The position numbers and the translations under genes were made by a program. Below, piece by piece: positions 1-7,334 of a stretch of 11,146 bases of DNA (within the stretch, counting starts at the first letter, position 1; each line of letters begins with the position of its first letter). This DNA comes from Chitinophagaceae bacterium (lineage in GTDB: Bacteria; Bacteroidota; Bacteroidia; Chitinophagales; Chitinophagaceae). Under the pieces are notes generated by a model. It was not told the origin of the DNA. It was given only the letters and a program-made list of their open reading frames with translations, and made no database searches. The stretch covers positions 1 through 11,146 of the forward strand of contig JACMLD010000069.1 of the NCBI GenBank assembly GCA_014379785.1, given 5' to 3'.

Positions 1-54
1 GTGATGGCATTTCTCGTTGCCTACTATAAAAAATACGGGGCCGAAAGTCTTTAG
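1..54 (+). CDS. 3' end of an unidentified gene (partial)
   Basis: The + strand is open in frame 1 from the first base to a TAG stop at 52-54, giving the tail VMAFLVAYYKKYGAESL. This is too short to assign a family. The reason to believe it is coding is its context: the stop overlaps the TAA stop of the convergent dcd gene by four bases (TTAG), the same tail-to-tail packing seen at 1248-1251. The other two + frames contain early stops. The start and most of the gene lie outside the window. It could also be chance, since only 17 codons are visible. Confidence 0.4.
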   Translation: MMAFLVAYYKKYGAESL

Positions 55-587
55 AATTTATTCCTCCACATCATGCTTTCTACGGGGCGGTCAGGCTGAC
101 CGCTGTACTTGGCATCTTTTTTCTGATTGTATTTTGTTTCGATTTCGCCGTCAACGGGGAAATAAATGAGTTGACCAACAGGCATGCCTTTGTAGACTTT
201 AACGGGTTGCTTCACAGAAATTTCAAGCGTCCAGTGACCACAAAATCCCACGTCACCTTTTCCCGCAGTGGCGTGTATGTCTATGCCAAGACGACCAGTC
301 GATGATTTGCCTTCGAGAAAAGGCACATGCGCGTGTGTTTCGGTGTATTCTTCTGTTACCCCCAGGTAAAAGATATGCGGATAGAGCACAAAACCATCTT
401 CCGGGATTTCGAAATGTTCGATCTCGTTGTGTTTTTTTGAATCCAGGATATGTTCGCGGTAAGTAGCCAGTGTTTTACCAAGATGCACATCGTACGAGTT
501 GCTGCCCAGACAGTCCTTTCTCCACGGTACAAGTTTGATGGTTCCTTTTTCAATTTCCTCCAAAATCCTTTTATCTGAGAGAATCAT
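51..587 (-). CDS. dcd: dCTP deaminase
   Basis: This 178-residue cytosolic enzyme of the trimeric dUTPase/Dcd fold deaminates dCTP to dUTP, supplying the dUMP used for dTTP synthesis. The family signature is complete: EGKSSTGRLG at residues 92-101, with Ser95, Arg99 and Glu122 in the spacing of the E. coli catalytic Ser111/Arg115/Glu138. The C-terminal lid motif KYSGQ (160-164) is also present. Residue 94 is Lys where many homologues have Arg. The length is close to the E. coli enzyme (193 residues, from memory). Some archaeal and mycobacterial relatives also hydrolyse dUTP; the sequence does not decide whether this one is bifunctional. The ATG start fits the usual MILSD/MILSDK N-terminus of the family. 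The gene is divergent from the phosphopantetheinyl transferase and convergent with the partial gene at 1-54. Confidence 0.95.
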   Translation of the reverse strand: MILSDKRILEEIEKGTIKLVPWRKDCLGSNSYDVHLGKTLATYREHILDSKKHNEIEHFEIPEDGFVLYPHIFYLGVTEEYTETHAHVPFLEGKSSTGRLGIDIHATAGKGDVGFCGHWTLEISVKQPVKVYKGMPVGQLIYFPVDGEIETKYNQKKDAKYSGQPDRPVESMMWRNKF

Positions 588-599
588 CTTGAGTAATTT

Positions 600-607
600 T
601 ATATTTG
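600..607 (+). promoter_or_regulatory. Candidate -7 box for the phosphopantetheinyl transferase gene
   Basis: TATATTTG matches the Bacteroidota -7 consensus TAnnTTTG exactly and lies 38 nt before the proposed TTG start, in the 58-bp divergent region shared with dcd. I see no good TTTG at the -33 position, so support rests on the -7 box alone. For dcd on the other strand only a degenerate match (TAGATTTT, 628-635) is visible. Confidence 0.5.
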
Positions 608-645
608 ATGGTTAGCGGGTGCAATCTAAAATCTAAATATTTCAT

Positions 646-1251
646 TTGCCATTAGTTTATCAACATAATATCAACGAACACACCAGGCTGGGAGTCTGGC
701 ATATCCGGGAGGACGACGAGTTTTTTCTGGCGAATGTGCCACTGAAGCGTGGTGTAACTCATCCTCACAAGCGTTTGCAGCATCTCGCAGGAAGGTTTCT
801 GTTGCCTTATCTTTTTGATGATTTTCCGCTTTCTGAAATATTGATTGCCGATACGAGGAAGCCATTTCTGGAGAAAGAGCAGTATCATTTTTCCATTTCG
901 CATTGCGGCGACTATGCAGCCGCGATTGTGAGCCGGTATGAAAGGGTTGGAATAGACATCGAAATGCCTGCGGAGAAAATCACCCGAATCCGTGAAAAAT
1001 TTCTTGGAAGTCATGAAAAGGAAATTTTTCACGATGCCGATATGACCACCCTTACGTTGCTGTGGTCAGCAAAAGAATCTGTATTCAAATGGTATGGAAT
1101 CGGAGGCGTTGATTTCAGCGATAATATTCTGCTAACCGATCTTGACAAGTCGGGCCTGACCATTCAGTGCCGGTTTACAAAAACCGAAACGGATCTGCAG
1201 GTGAGATTTCGTCTGCTCGAAAATATTGTGCTCACATGGGTAAATACCTAA
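646..1251 (+). CDS. 4'-phosphopantetheinyl transferase superfamily protein (Sfp/AcpT type)
   Basis: This 201-residue enzyme transfers the 4'-phosphopantetheine arm of CoA to a serine of a carrier protein (acyl carrier protein or a PKS/NRPS carrier domain). The two hallmark motifs are present: VGIDIE (101-106, metal-binding Asp104 and Glu106) and WSAKESVFKWYG (140-151, Glu144 and Lys148). A typical SISHCGDYAA segment (83-92) precedes them. The start is a TTG: an in-frame stop lies at 634-636, and the resulting N-terminus MPLVYQHNINEH resembles Bacteroidota homologues as I remember them. Whether it serves primary fatty-acid ACP or secondary metabolism cannot be told; no synthase gene is nearby. 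Its TAA stop overlaps the stop of the convergent DUF2130 gene by four bases. Confidence 0.93.
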   Translation: MPLVYQHNINEHTRLGVWHIREDDEFFLANVPLKRGVTHPHKRLQHLAGRFLLPYLFDDFPLSEILIADTRKPFLEKEQYHFSISHCGDYAAAIVSRYERVGIDIEMPAEKITRIREKFLGSHEKEIFHDADMTTLTLLWSAKESVFKWYGIGGVDFSDNILLTDLDKSGLTIQCRFTKTETDLQVRFRLLENIVLTWVNT

Positions 1252-2504
1252 TGCGCGTTGTCGTCTTCGTTTTCTTCCGGTCCTTCGATCAGGTTGAGGT
1301 CAACGGCATCCATACCGGCGATTCCTTCTATTGAACCGCGCACGTGCGCAGCATTCAGCAGCACTTTCTCGAGTTGCTTTTCTCTCGCTTTCCATAATCT
1401 TTCCATCGCATCTCTTTCTTTTTGTATGGAGAGTTTCATGCTCATAAATCCTTCGCGAATGGCTTTCCATTGCTCTGAAAATTCTGTGCTGGTGAGATAG
1501 TCGTATAGCAGGTGCATTTTATCGCCACGGTTCTGCTGGCTTTTTGATGCGTTGAAAATGCGGAGTATGCTGTCCCGCAGTACAGTGGCAAGTGCTTTTA
1601 CTTCCACGAAATTGCAGACCCATACCCCGTTTCTTTCACCGAAGGTGGACATATCGCGTGGACGTGCTTCGCTGACGATCACGGCAATGTCGGCCCCCTG
1701 ACTTCTCATATCGGTCTTTAGTTTTTCCACCCAGTCGGTACCGAAGATTGCCGTGCGTTTGCTTTCATAAATTATTTTGCCGCATTCCTGGCCGAAGCTG
1801 TTTCGGACTATGTGCACGCAGTCTGCACCGCGCACGCCTTTGCCCACTTCCTGGATCAGGTCGAATGGAAACGCTGATTGCAACAATGCTTCGAGCGCCA
1901 GCTCCTGTATTTCTCCGTGGAGTTGAGATGAACCGAGTTCTGCTTTCCGCTTCATCTCGGCGGCCAGTTTCTGCTGATCTTCGAGTTGTTTTTCCAGTTC
2001 TTTTACGCGGAGCTGGTATTCTGATTCTTTTGCCGCGGTTTTTTGTTCTTCTATTTTTCTCAGTTCTTCAGAAAGCTTTGACCTTTCTTCCTGCAATTTT
2101 CTTTGCACGGAGATTTCGAGTTCAGCTTCACGGCTCATCAATGCCTGTTCTTTTTGCAGAAATTCCATTTCTTTCTGACGCGCAAGTTTCAGCTTTTCTT
2201 CATTGCTTCGGTTGTTGTCTTCCAGAAGTCTCAGCTTGTTTTCAAAATCTGCGCTGATGTTTCTGCGCAGCGATTCTTCTATGGTGGACTGTAACTGTTG
2301 CTTTTCCTTTTCAAATTTCTTTCCCGCATCAGATTCTCTTCTGAGCATCTGATCCAGAATTTCCTTCTCACGTTTGGCAAACTCTTCATCCTTCTGCTTT
2401 TTGAAGCTGAGCATCTGCTCCCTCAGTTCTTTCTTGTATTCTTCGGTCACGGCGGCTTCCATCGGAAAAACGTTGCCGCATTCCGGACATTTAATATCAG
2501 ACAT
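1248..2504 (-). CDS. DUF2130 domain-containing protein (CxxC motif, long coiled coil, nuclease-like C-terminal domain)
   Basis: The protein has 418 residues from the ATG at 2502-2504. A longer in-frame extension to 2624 would run into the aminopeptidase coding region and lacks family-like sequence. Residues 6-9 form a CPEC zinc-ribbon half (a single CxxC). Residues about 20-200 are a heptad-rich, Glu/Lys/Gln-rich coiled coil. Residues about 205-320 are the conserved DUF2130 region, with GADCVHIV (226-233) followed by IIYESKRT (244-251). The Asp228...Glu247-x-Lys249 arrangement before a GADIAVIVS strand looks like the core of a PD-(D/E)XK nuclease fold. That nuclease reading is my inference; no activity is established to my knowledge. 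The tail is acidic. It lies 35 nt downstream of the aminopeptidase gene and may be co-transcribed with it. Confidence 0.9.
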   Translation of the reverse strand: MSDIKCPECGNVFPMEAAVTEEYKKELREQMLSFKKQKDEEFAKREKEILDQMLRRESDAGKKFEKEKQQLQSTIEESLRRNISADFENKLRLLEDNNRSNEEKLKLARQKEMEFLQKEQALMSREAELEISVQRKLQEERSKLSEELRKIEEQKTAAKESEYQLRVKELEKQLEDQQKLAAEMKRKAELGSSQLHGEIQELALEALLQSAFPFDLIQEVGKGVRGADCVHIVRNSFGQECGKIIYESKRTAIFGTDWVEKLKTDMRSQGADIAVIVSEARPRDMSTFGERNGVWVCNFVEVKALATVLRDSILRIFNASKSQQNRGDKMHLLYDYLTSTEFSEQWKAIREGFMSMKLSIQKERDAMERLWKAREKQLEKVLLNAAHVRGSIEGIAGMDAVDLNLIEGPEENEDDNAH

Positions 2505-2539
2505 GTCTTGCTTTCTTTGGGTGTAATTTACCAAATCAT

Positions 2540-4411
2540 TTATTCTGCCAGCAATGCGCCAACGCTTTGCACTGCCAGCGGGTGGTAGCCCTCTTTTGCT
2601 TCGGCAAAGATTTTCTTTGCCCATTGAAGACCGTCAGGCGTTTTTTTCATTTCCTTGTAAATGGGCATGAGGAATTTCCTTCTTCCTACCGATTTGAGAA
2701 ATGCTTCAATGCCGGGATAGGCTGGCTTGTATTGGTGACGAACCGACAGGGTGTACCAGTCGCATTGCAACTCAGCATTGTTGGAGGAAGTAAAATTAAA
2801 TTCATTGTCGATTGCGGTCATTTTTTCTGCGGTGGTAGTCGCGGGCAAATGTCCCAGGAAATACAGTCTCTCATTGGCAGATGAAATGCGTTTAGCCATG
2901 CCAGTTATGCTACCTCCGTCCGACCATATGCCGATCAGCGAATCGATGGTTTTGAAAGCGGGTGCGGCTACCGGTGGCGCATTTGTGGGTAGTCCGGGTT
3001 CATATACCCATGACTTTATCTCAATTTTTTTCACCAGTTCTGAATCATTTTTGAGCAGGTCGCTGGTAAGTGCTTCAAGAAATTCTTCGCTTGTTTTTGA
3101 CTGGAAGGCATTTTCTGAAAGGTACTTTTTCATAAAGGCGTCGAAATTTTCTCTTCCCGTGGCGGCTTCTATGGTGCGAAGGAAGCTGTATCCTTTTTCG
3201 TATGGAATTTCGCTGATGGCATCATCGGGATTTCTGCCGGCGTAATCGCCTTTTAATTTCGTATCGCGGCTGGTGGCTCCGAATTCTTTTATCTGGCCGT
3301 TGAGTGTTTCGCGTCCGAGTACTTCCTGCATCTGCATTTCCTTTTCGCCGTAGACCGCTTCCACGATACGTCTTTCGAAATAGGTGGTGAAGCCTTCGTT
3401 GAGCCACATATCGTTCCAGGTGGCGTTGGTTACGAGGTTGCCTGTCCAGCTGTGCGCGAGTTCGTGCGCGATGACGCTCACAAGGGAACGGTCACCCGCA
3501 ATCAGAGTGGGCGTTGCGAATGTGAGATTTGGGTTTTCCATTCCGCCGAAGGGAAAGCTCGGTGGAAGAACCAGCACGTCGTATCGCCCCCAGCGGTATG
3601 GAATGTATATTTTTTCTGCAGCGTCTGCCATGCGTCCCATGTCTGCAAATTCCCACGCGGCTTTGGCTACGATTGATGGTTCTGCGTATACGCCTGTCCG
3701 TGAGTCGATGCTTTTGAAGGCGAGGTCACCCACTGAAAGTGCCAGCAGGTAGGACGGGATGGGATGTGTTTGTTTGAAATGGTAGATACCGCTGTCGTTT
3801 TTCTGTTGTGGGTTTTCGGCGCTCATCAGAGCGAGCAATTCTTTCGGCACCTGGATCCTGGCGTTGTATGTAAATCTTATTCCGGGTCCGTCCTGGCAGG
3901 GCACCCATGTGCGGGCGAGTATAGATTGCGATTGGGTGAAAAGAAAGGGGTGTTTTTTGCCAGCGGTTTGTTTTGGCGTGAGCCATTGTACTGCTGTGGC
4001 ATCAGGCGAAGTGGAATAGTAGATGGATATTCTTTTTGTTTCCGGCAGGATGGATATTTTCAGTGGCGCTCCCATGAATTCGTTTGCGCTGTCGGTTGTA
4101 AATTTTGCGGGTGTTTCTTCTTCGCCGGTGGTAATTTTCTCTATGCTGATGCCGTTTACGTCGAAGATGATTTCGTTTCCTTTTGAAACGTTTTCAATGG
4201 TCCAGACTGCTTTGCCTTGTAATTTTTGTGTGGCGAAGTCAACTTTCAGGGCCAGGTCGAGATGTTTTACGATGGCGAGATGCGGACGTGCATAGGTGTG
4301 CGGATCCGAATTTTCTATCGCTATTTTGGCTGTTGCGGTGTCGTTTGTTTGCGTTGGTTTTTCCTGGCAGGCGGAGGCTGTCATTGACAACCAGAGTATC
4401 CATTTTTTCAT
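2540..4411 (-). CDS. M1 family aminopeptidase lipoprotein, leukotriene-A4-hydrolase-like
   Basis: The protein is a 623-residue zinc metallopeptidase that should remove N-terminal residues from peptides outside the cytoplasmic membrane. The N-terminus is a lipoprotein signal with lipobox TASAC (Cys15). The start was set at the ATG at 4409-4411 because it gives this signal; an upstream in-frame extension runs into the DUF4259 gene. Motifs follow the M1 order: GGMENP (289-294), HELAH (316-320) with third zinc ligand Glu339 in WLNEGF, and Tyr404 in PYEKG. The spacings from HELAH to Glu339 and on to Tyr404 equal those of human LTA4 hydrolase. Further matches to that subfamily are QTAGKKHPFLF near 148, PCQD near 171 and GRRKF (576-580), where LTA4H has its carboxylate-binding Arg/Lys. 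The helical C-terminal LTA4H domain is present. Epoxide hydrolase activity is not implied. It lies 20 nt downstream of the DUF4259 gene. Confidence 0.95.
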   Translation of the reverse strand: MKKWILWLSMTASACQEKPTQTNDTATAKIAIENSDPHTYARPHLAIVKHLDLALKVDFATQKLQGKAVWTIENVSKGNEIIFDVNGISIEKITTGEEETPAKFTTDSANEFMGAPLKISILPETKRISIYYSTSPDATAVQWLTPKQTAGKKHPFLFTQSQSILARTWVPCQDGPGIRFTYNARIQVPKELLALMSAENPQQKNDSGIYHFKQTHPIPSYLLALSVGDLAFKSIDSRTGVYAEPSIVAKAAWEFADMGRMADAAEKIYIPYRWGRYDVLVLPPSFPFGGMENPNLTFATPTLIAGDRSLVSVIAHELAHSWTGNLVTNATWNDMWLNEGFTTYFERRIVEAVYGEKEMQMQEVLGRETLNGQIKEFGATSRDTKLKGDYAGRNPDDAISEIPYEKGYSFLRTIEAATGRENFDAFMKKYLSENAFQSKTSEEFLEALTSDLLKNDSELVKKIEIKSWVYEPGLPTNAPPVAAPAFKTIDSLIGIWSDGGSITGMAKRISSANERLYFLGHLPATTTAEKMTAIDNEFNFTSSNNAELQCDWYTLSVRHQYKPAYPGIEAFLKSVGRRKFLMPIYKEMKKTPDGLQWAKKIFAEAKEGYHPLAVQSVGALLAE

Positions 4412-4431
4412 ACAATAAATATAGAGAAATC

Positions 4432-4836
4432 TTAGAGGCTCTTCGATTTTTCGAGGTTCCCGGCGAGAGAAAATATGGTATTGTGCCAACCCATGCTTTC
4501 TTCAGATTCTTCCCACAATTGTTTGAGTTCTGAGTCGGGATCTTCTGAAATTTTTCTCATAGCGATGATTGCATCGTCAATTAATCCGTTGTCAATTTCG
4601 AGTTCCGGGATTTCGAAGTCATCGGGAAAGGCGGCGGATGGTTTGCCTTTAATGGCGGCGATTGTAGCTGCAGCGGCCAATGCTATGGAAGCGTCCGGGG
4701 CCTCGATATAATCCGTGTTGTTCAGAATTTCGTCGATCGGATTGCGCAGCCCGGCGATGGAGGGACTTTCGGAAAATTCTCCCAGCCAGTCCATCGCATC
4801 ATCATTTTCAAAAATTCCTATACCCCATGCTCCCAT
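4432..4836 (-). CDS. DUF4259 domain-containing protein
   Basis: This is a 134-residue acidic, probably cytosolic protein of unknown function. The start is the ATG at 4834-4836, giving the family-typical MGAWGIGIFENDDAMDWLGEF opening (residues 1-21). The in-frame extension to 4974 would run through the terminator and the tRNA-Leu gene, so it is not real. Residues 30-95 are Ala/Ile-rich helix with many acidic residues, and no signal peptide, membrane segment or catalytic motif is visible. It is 20 nt upstream of the aminopeptidase gene on the same strand, so they may share a transcript. I see no TAnnTTTG box in the 60 nt before its start. The family name rests on the N-terminal signature. Confidence 0.85.
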   Translation of the reverse strand: MGAWGIGIFENDDAMDWLGEFSESPSIAGLRNPIDEILNNTDYIEAPDASIALAAAATIAAIKGKPSAAFPDDFEIPELEIDNGLIDDAIIAMRKISEDPDSELKQLWEESEESMGWHNTIFSLAGNLEKSKSL

Positions 4837-4894
4837 ATTCTTGATTTTTTTATTAAGGTAGGGTTTAATAACTAAGTGCAGCAAGGAAACAGGT

Positions 4895-4926
4895 AAAACA
4901 AAAAAGCTCCGGTTAAGGAGCTTTTT
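4895..4926 (-). terminator. Intrinsic terminator of tRNA-Leu(GAG)
   Basis: A perfect 10-bp stem, AAAAAGCTCC (4901-4910) and GGAGCTTTTT (4917-4926), encloses a 6-nt loop. On the - strand it begins one base after the tRNA 3' end and is followed by a T-rich tract (complement of 4895-4900). The A/T-symmetric stem could work in both directions, but no + strand gene ends here. Confidence 0.9.
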
Positions 4927-4927
4927 G

Positions 4928-5011
4928 TGCGGAAGAGGAGATTCGAACTCCCACACCCTTTCGGGCGCTACCACCTCAAAGTAGTGCGTCTACCAATTTC
5001 GCCACCTCCGC
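4928..5011 (-). tRNA. tRNA-Leu (anticodon GAG)
   Basis: This is an 84-nt class II tRNA. The acceptor GCGGAGG pairs with CTTCCGC (one G-T wobble), with discriminator A at 4928. The anticodon stem CTACT/GGTAG carries loop TTGAGGT, giving anticodon GAG, which reads the Leu codons CUC and CUU. A long variable arm (CGCCCGAAAGGGTG) and a T arm with TTCGAAT are present. CCA is not encoded. It stands alone, with its own promoter upstream and a terminator immediately downstream. Confidence 0.97.
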
Positions 5012-5025
5012 TTTTGAGTGGATTG

Positions 5026-5056
5026 CAAATGTATAGTGTTTTTAATAATTCACAAA
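5026..5056 (-). promoter_or_regulatory. Promoter of tRNA-Leu(GAG)
   Basis: On the - strand, TTTG (complement of 5053-5056) is followed after 19 nt by TACATTTG (complement of 5026-5033). This matches the Bacteroidota TTTG-N19-21-TAnnTTTG promoter fully. The predicted start is about 7 nt beyond the box, some 8-10 nt before the mature tRNA 5' end. Confidence 0.8.
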
Positions 5057-5068
5057 GGCTGATTGATT

Positions 5069-6220
5069 CTATTTATGTAAAACTATCCGGAATGTGGTGC
5101 CCTTGCCGGGTTCGGAGTTCTTTATAAAAATCTGGCCGTTGTGAAATTGTTCAATGATGCGTCGCGATAGACTGAGTCCGAGTCCCCACCCTCTTTTTTT
5201 TGTAGTGAATCCCGGTTTAAATACCTGCGAAATATTCTGGGCGGCTATCCCTTTGCCGCTGTCGGTGACGTCTATGGTGATATTGTTCTCGTTTTCGCGG
5301 ATATCGATGGCGATGGTCCCTTTGCCTTCCATTGCGTCAAGTGCATTTTTCAGCAGGTTTTCGATAACCCAGTCAAACAACGGAGGAGAAATTTGTGCGA
5401 TGATATTTGGATGATCATGGTGGTCTATGGTGAAGACGACCTTTCCGGTTGCACGCCGGCGGATGTATTCCACCATCAGGTCTATCTGCTCTACAATATT
5501 CTGCTGAAGCAGTTGCGGTTTGCTGCCTATTTTGCTAAAGCGGTCGGAAACGAGTTTCAGACGGGCCACATCTTTTTGCAGTTCCGGTGTAATTGAGTCG
5601 TTTGCGGGATTTTCTTTCAGCATTTCTACCCAGCCTTCCAATGAAGAGATGGGCGTTCCGAGCTGATGAGCGGTTTCTTTCGCCATTCCCGCCCAGACCT
5701 GGTTCTGGGTCGATTTATTTCTTGTGGTGATTGACCAGATGGTGATAATGATAAAAAGCGCAACGATCAGTAGTTGGATCAGCGGGTAGTATTGCACTTC
5801 GCTCAGGAGGCTGGTGTGTCCGTAGTAGAAATAATCGCGCTGGCTTGAATCCAGTTGATTGATGTACTCTATGGGGTCGTTTTGTGACTTGAATGTTTTC
5901 AGTTGCGAATTGATATATCCGCTGTCTTCGGCCACTTTAGCCGAGTCGAGGTTTGCATGCATTACCACCGTGCCTTTTTCATCGGTCACGATGATTGGAA
6001 TGGTCTTGTTTTCGGGAACGATCAGTGTCACCAGCCGGTTGCTCACGCCTGTGGAGTCGGTCACAAGCAATTTTTCTGCCTCCACCCATTGTTCTACTCT
6101 CAGCCTTTCTTCCTTGGCGATTTTTTTTGCGAGGTATTGTGAATAGAAAACAGAGCTGCCCACGATAGCGATGGCAATAAGCGCCAGACCTGTGCGCCAG
6201 CTGAAGAGTGATTGAATCAT
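5069..6220 (-). CDS. Membrane sensor histidine kinase (orphan)
   Basis: The protein has 383 residues and should autophosphorylate a histidine in response to an unknown signal, then pass the phosphate to a response regulator. Transmembrane helices at about 10-28 and 147-165 flank an extracytoplasmic sensor domain of about 115 residues. There is no obvious HAMP domain. The H-box is MAKETAHQLGTP (179-190, His185). The ATPase domain has an N-box ENLLKNALDAM (287-297, Asn292), a G1 box DSGKGI (320-325), an F-box FKPGFTTK (334-341) and a G2 box RGWGLGLSL (343-351). All catalytic motifs are intact. The stop lies just upstream of the tRNA-Leu promoter. No response regulator is in the window, so the partner is unknown. 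The ATG start is 22 bp from the first possible start of the divergent glycosyltransferase gene. Confidence 0.95.
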   Translation of the reverse strand: MIQSLFSWRTGLALIAIAIVGSSVFYSQYLAKKIAKEERLRVEQWVEAEKLLVTDSTGVSNRLVTLIVPENKTIPIIVTDEKGTVVMHANLDSAKVAEDSGYINSQLKTFKSQNDPIEYINQLDSSQRDYFYYGHTSLLSEVQYYPLIQLLIVALFIIITIWSITTRNKSTQNQVWAGMAKETAHQLGTPISSLEGWVEMLKENPANDSITPELQKDVARLKLVSDRFSKIGSKPQLLQQNIVEQIDLMVEYIRRRATGKVVFTIDHHDHPNIIAQISPPLFDWVIENLLKNALDAMEGKGTIAIDIRENENNITIDVTDSGKGIAAQNISQVFKPGFTTKKRGWGLGLSLSRRIIEQFHNGQIFIKNSEPGKGTTFRIVLHK

Positions 6221-6237
6221 TGTCCTAAATTATACCC

Positions 6238-6245
6238 TATTTTTG
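6238..6245 (+). promoter_or_regulatory. Candidate -7 box for the glycosyltransferase gene
   Basis: TATTTTTG fits TAnnTTTG. It overlaps the TTG codon at 6243-6245 that would give the longest reading frame. If this box is used, transcription starts near 6251 and translation must begin further downstream. There is no convincing -33 TTTG at the right distance, and T-rich DNA can match by chance. Confidence 0.4.
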
Positions 6246-7292
6246 AACTTCATTCAAAGAATCAGCAGCCTGTTGAACCCCAAAGTTTCCATAGTAATAT
6301 TGAATTGGAATGGCCGGAAGTATCTCGAACAATTTCTTCCTTCTGTGATGGCTTCGCGGTGGGACAACCTCGAGGTGATTGTCGCTGACAATGCTTCAGA
6401 TGACGACTCGGTTGATTTTCTGAAGCGAAATTACCCCGCGGTGAGAATTATACAGCTCGAACGCAATCATGGTTTCGCGATTGGGTATAATCTGGCGTTG
6501 AAGCAGGTGAAGTCGGATTATTATGTGTTGCTGAATTCGGATGTGGAAGTGACACCGGATTGGATCGCACCGGTTATAAAGTTGATGGAAAGCGATAAAA
6601 TGATTGGGGCGTGCCAGCCAAAGATCCGGATGGAGCGTCAACGCGAATTGTTTGAATATGCAGGTGCGGCCGGAGGGTGGCTTGATTATCTGGGCTATCC
6701 TTTTGCAAGGGGGAGGGTTTTTGATGTTTGCGAGGTGGATGAGGGACAGTATGATGATATAGCGGAAATATTCTGGGCGAGTGGAGCAGCGATGTTTGTG
6801 CGACCAGCGGTGTATCATGGCTGCGGGGGTCTGGATGAATATTTTTTTGCGCACCAGGAGGAAATTGATTTGTGCTGGCGGATGCAGTTGGCGGGTTATC
6901 TGGTAATGGTTTGTCCGCAGGCAATGGTGTATCATGTGGGAGGTGGTACGCTGCCGAAGGGGAATGCCAGGAAGGTGTATCTGAATTTCAGAAATAATCT
7001 CATTATGATGGCGAAGAATATGCCGTTTTGGGAGGGGTTCTGGAAGCTGAACTGGCGATTTTTACTGGATTCGGTTTCGGCATGGAAAAGTTTATTTGCG
7101 GGCGAGGGTATATATTTCTGGGCGATTTTGAGGGCACATCTGAGTTTTATAAAATGGTTGTTGTTTAAGCGATCGAGGAGTGTTTTCCCGGCATCAAAAA
7201 CCGGCAAGTTGGGGGGTTGGTTGGGCAAGAGTGTTGTGTGGCAGCATTTTATTAAGGGCAAAACAAAATTTTCTGAGATTGTGCATGAATAA
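6243..7292 (+). CDS. Family 2 glycosyltransferase
   Basis: The protein is up to 349 residues long and should transfer a sugar from a nucleotide-sugar donor to a cell-surface glycan or lipid-linked acceptor. The GT-A fold motifs appear in order: VSIVILNWNG (15-24), VADNAS (47-52) for nucleotide binding, LLNSDVE (96-102) as the DXD equivalent, and EEIDLCWR (206-213) with the catalytic-base-type acidic residue. It most resembles rhamnosyltransferase-like GT2 enzymes; donor and acceptor cannot be assigned. The C-terminal 90 residues are aromatic-rich and helical and could associate with the membrane. No ATG precedes the first motif. TTG at 6243 gives the full length, and TTG at 6273 (MNPKVSIVIL) is a good alternative in view of the promoter-like box at 6238. 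No other glycan genes are adjacent. Confidence 0.93.
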   Translation: MNFIQRISSLLNPKVSIVILNWNGRKYLEQFLPSVMASRWDNLEVIVADNASDDDSVDFLKRNYPAVRIIQLERNHGFAIGYNLALKQVKSDYYVLLNSDVEVTPDWIAPVIKLMESDKMIGACQPKIRMERQRELFEYAGAAGGWLDYLGYPFARGRVFDVCEVDEGQYDDIAEIFWASGAAMFVRPAVYHGCGGLDEYFFAHQEEIDLCWRMQLAGYLVMVCPQAMVYHVGGGTLPKGNARKVYLNFRNNLIMMAKNMPFWEGFWKLNWRFLLDSVSAWKSLFAGEGIYFWAILRAHLSFIKWLLFKRSRSVFPASKTGKLGGWLGKSVVWQHFIKGKTKFSEIVHE

Positions 7293-7307
7293 TTAACCCT
7301 GATAGTA

Positions 7308-7315
7308 TATTTTTG
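7308..7315 (+). promoter_or_regulatory. Candidate -7 box for the small membrane protein gene
   Basis: TATTTTTG, an exact TAnnTTTG match, lies 20 nt before the ATG at 7335 and just after the glycosyltransferase stop. No TTTG is found at the ideal -33 spacing; the nearest TTG is 26 nt upstream. The small gene may therefore have its own promoter rather than depend on glycosyltransferase read-through. Confidence 0.5.
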
Positions 7316-7334
7316 CAAAGCAATTCAATCATTT

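Noticed and set aside
1748..2257. 169-codon + strand frame
   Set aside because: It is antisense to the DUF2130 coiled coil; the Phe/Leu-rich composition is what reversed Glu/Lys codons produce.
2505..2624. N-terminal extension of the DUF2130 protein by 40 residues
   Set aside because: It overlaps the 3' end of the aminopeptidase gene and has no family-like sequence; ATG at 2504 gives the natural MSDIKCPECG start.
2751..4295. Several open frames of 60-164 codons on the + strand
   Set aside because: They are antisense shadows of the aminopeptidase gene, with no domain-like sequence, no promoter and poor amino-acid composition.
4412..4489. N-terminal extension of the aminopeptidase by 26 residues
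   Set aside because: It overlaps the DUF4259 gene and would bury the lipoprotein signal peptide that starts at 4411.
4837..4974. N-terminal extension of the DUF4259 protein
   Set aside because: It would translate the terminator and part of tRNA-Leu(GAG).
6396..7318. Three - strand frames of 116-179 codons
   Set aside because: They are antisense to the glycosyltransferase, rich in His/Pro/Ile without any recognisable pattern.
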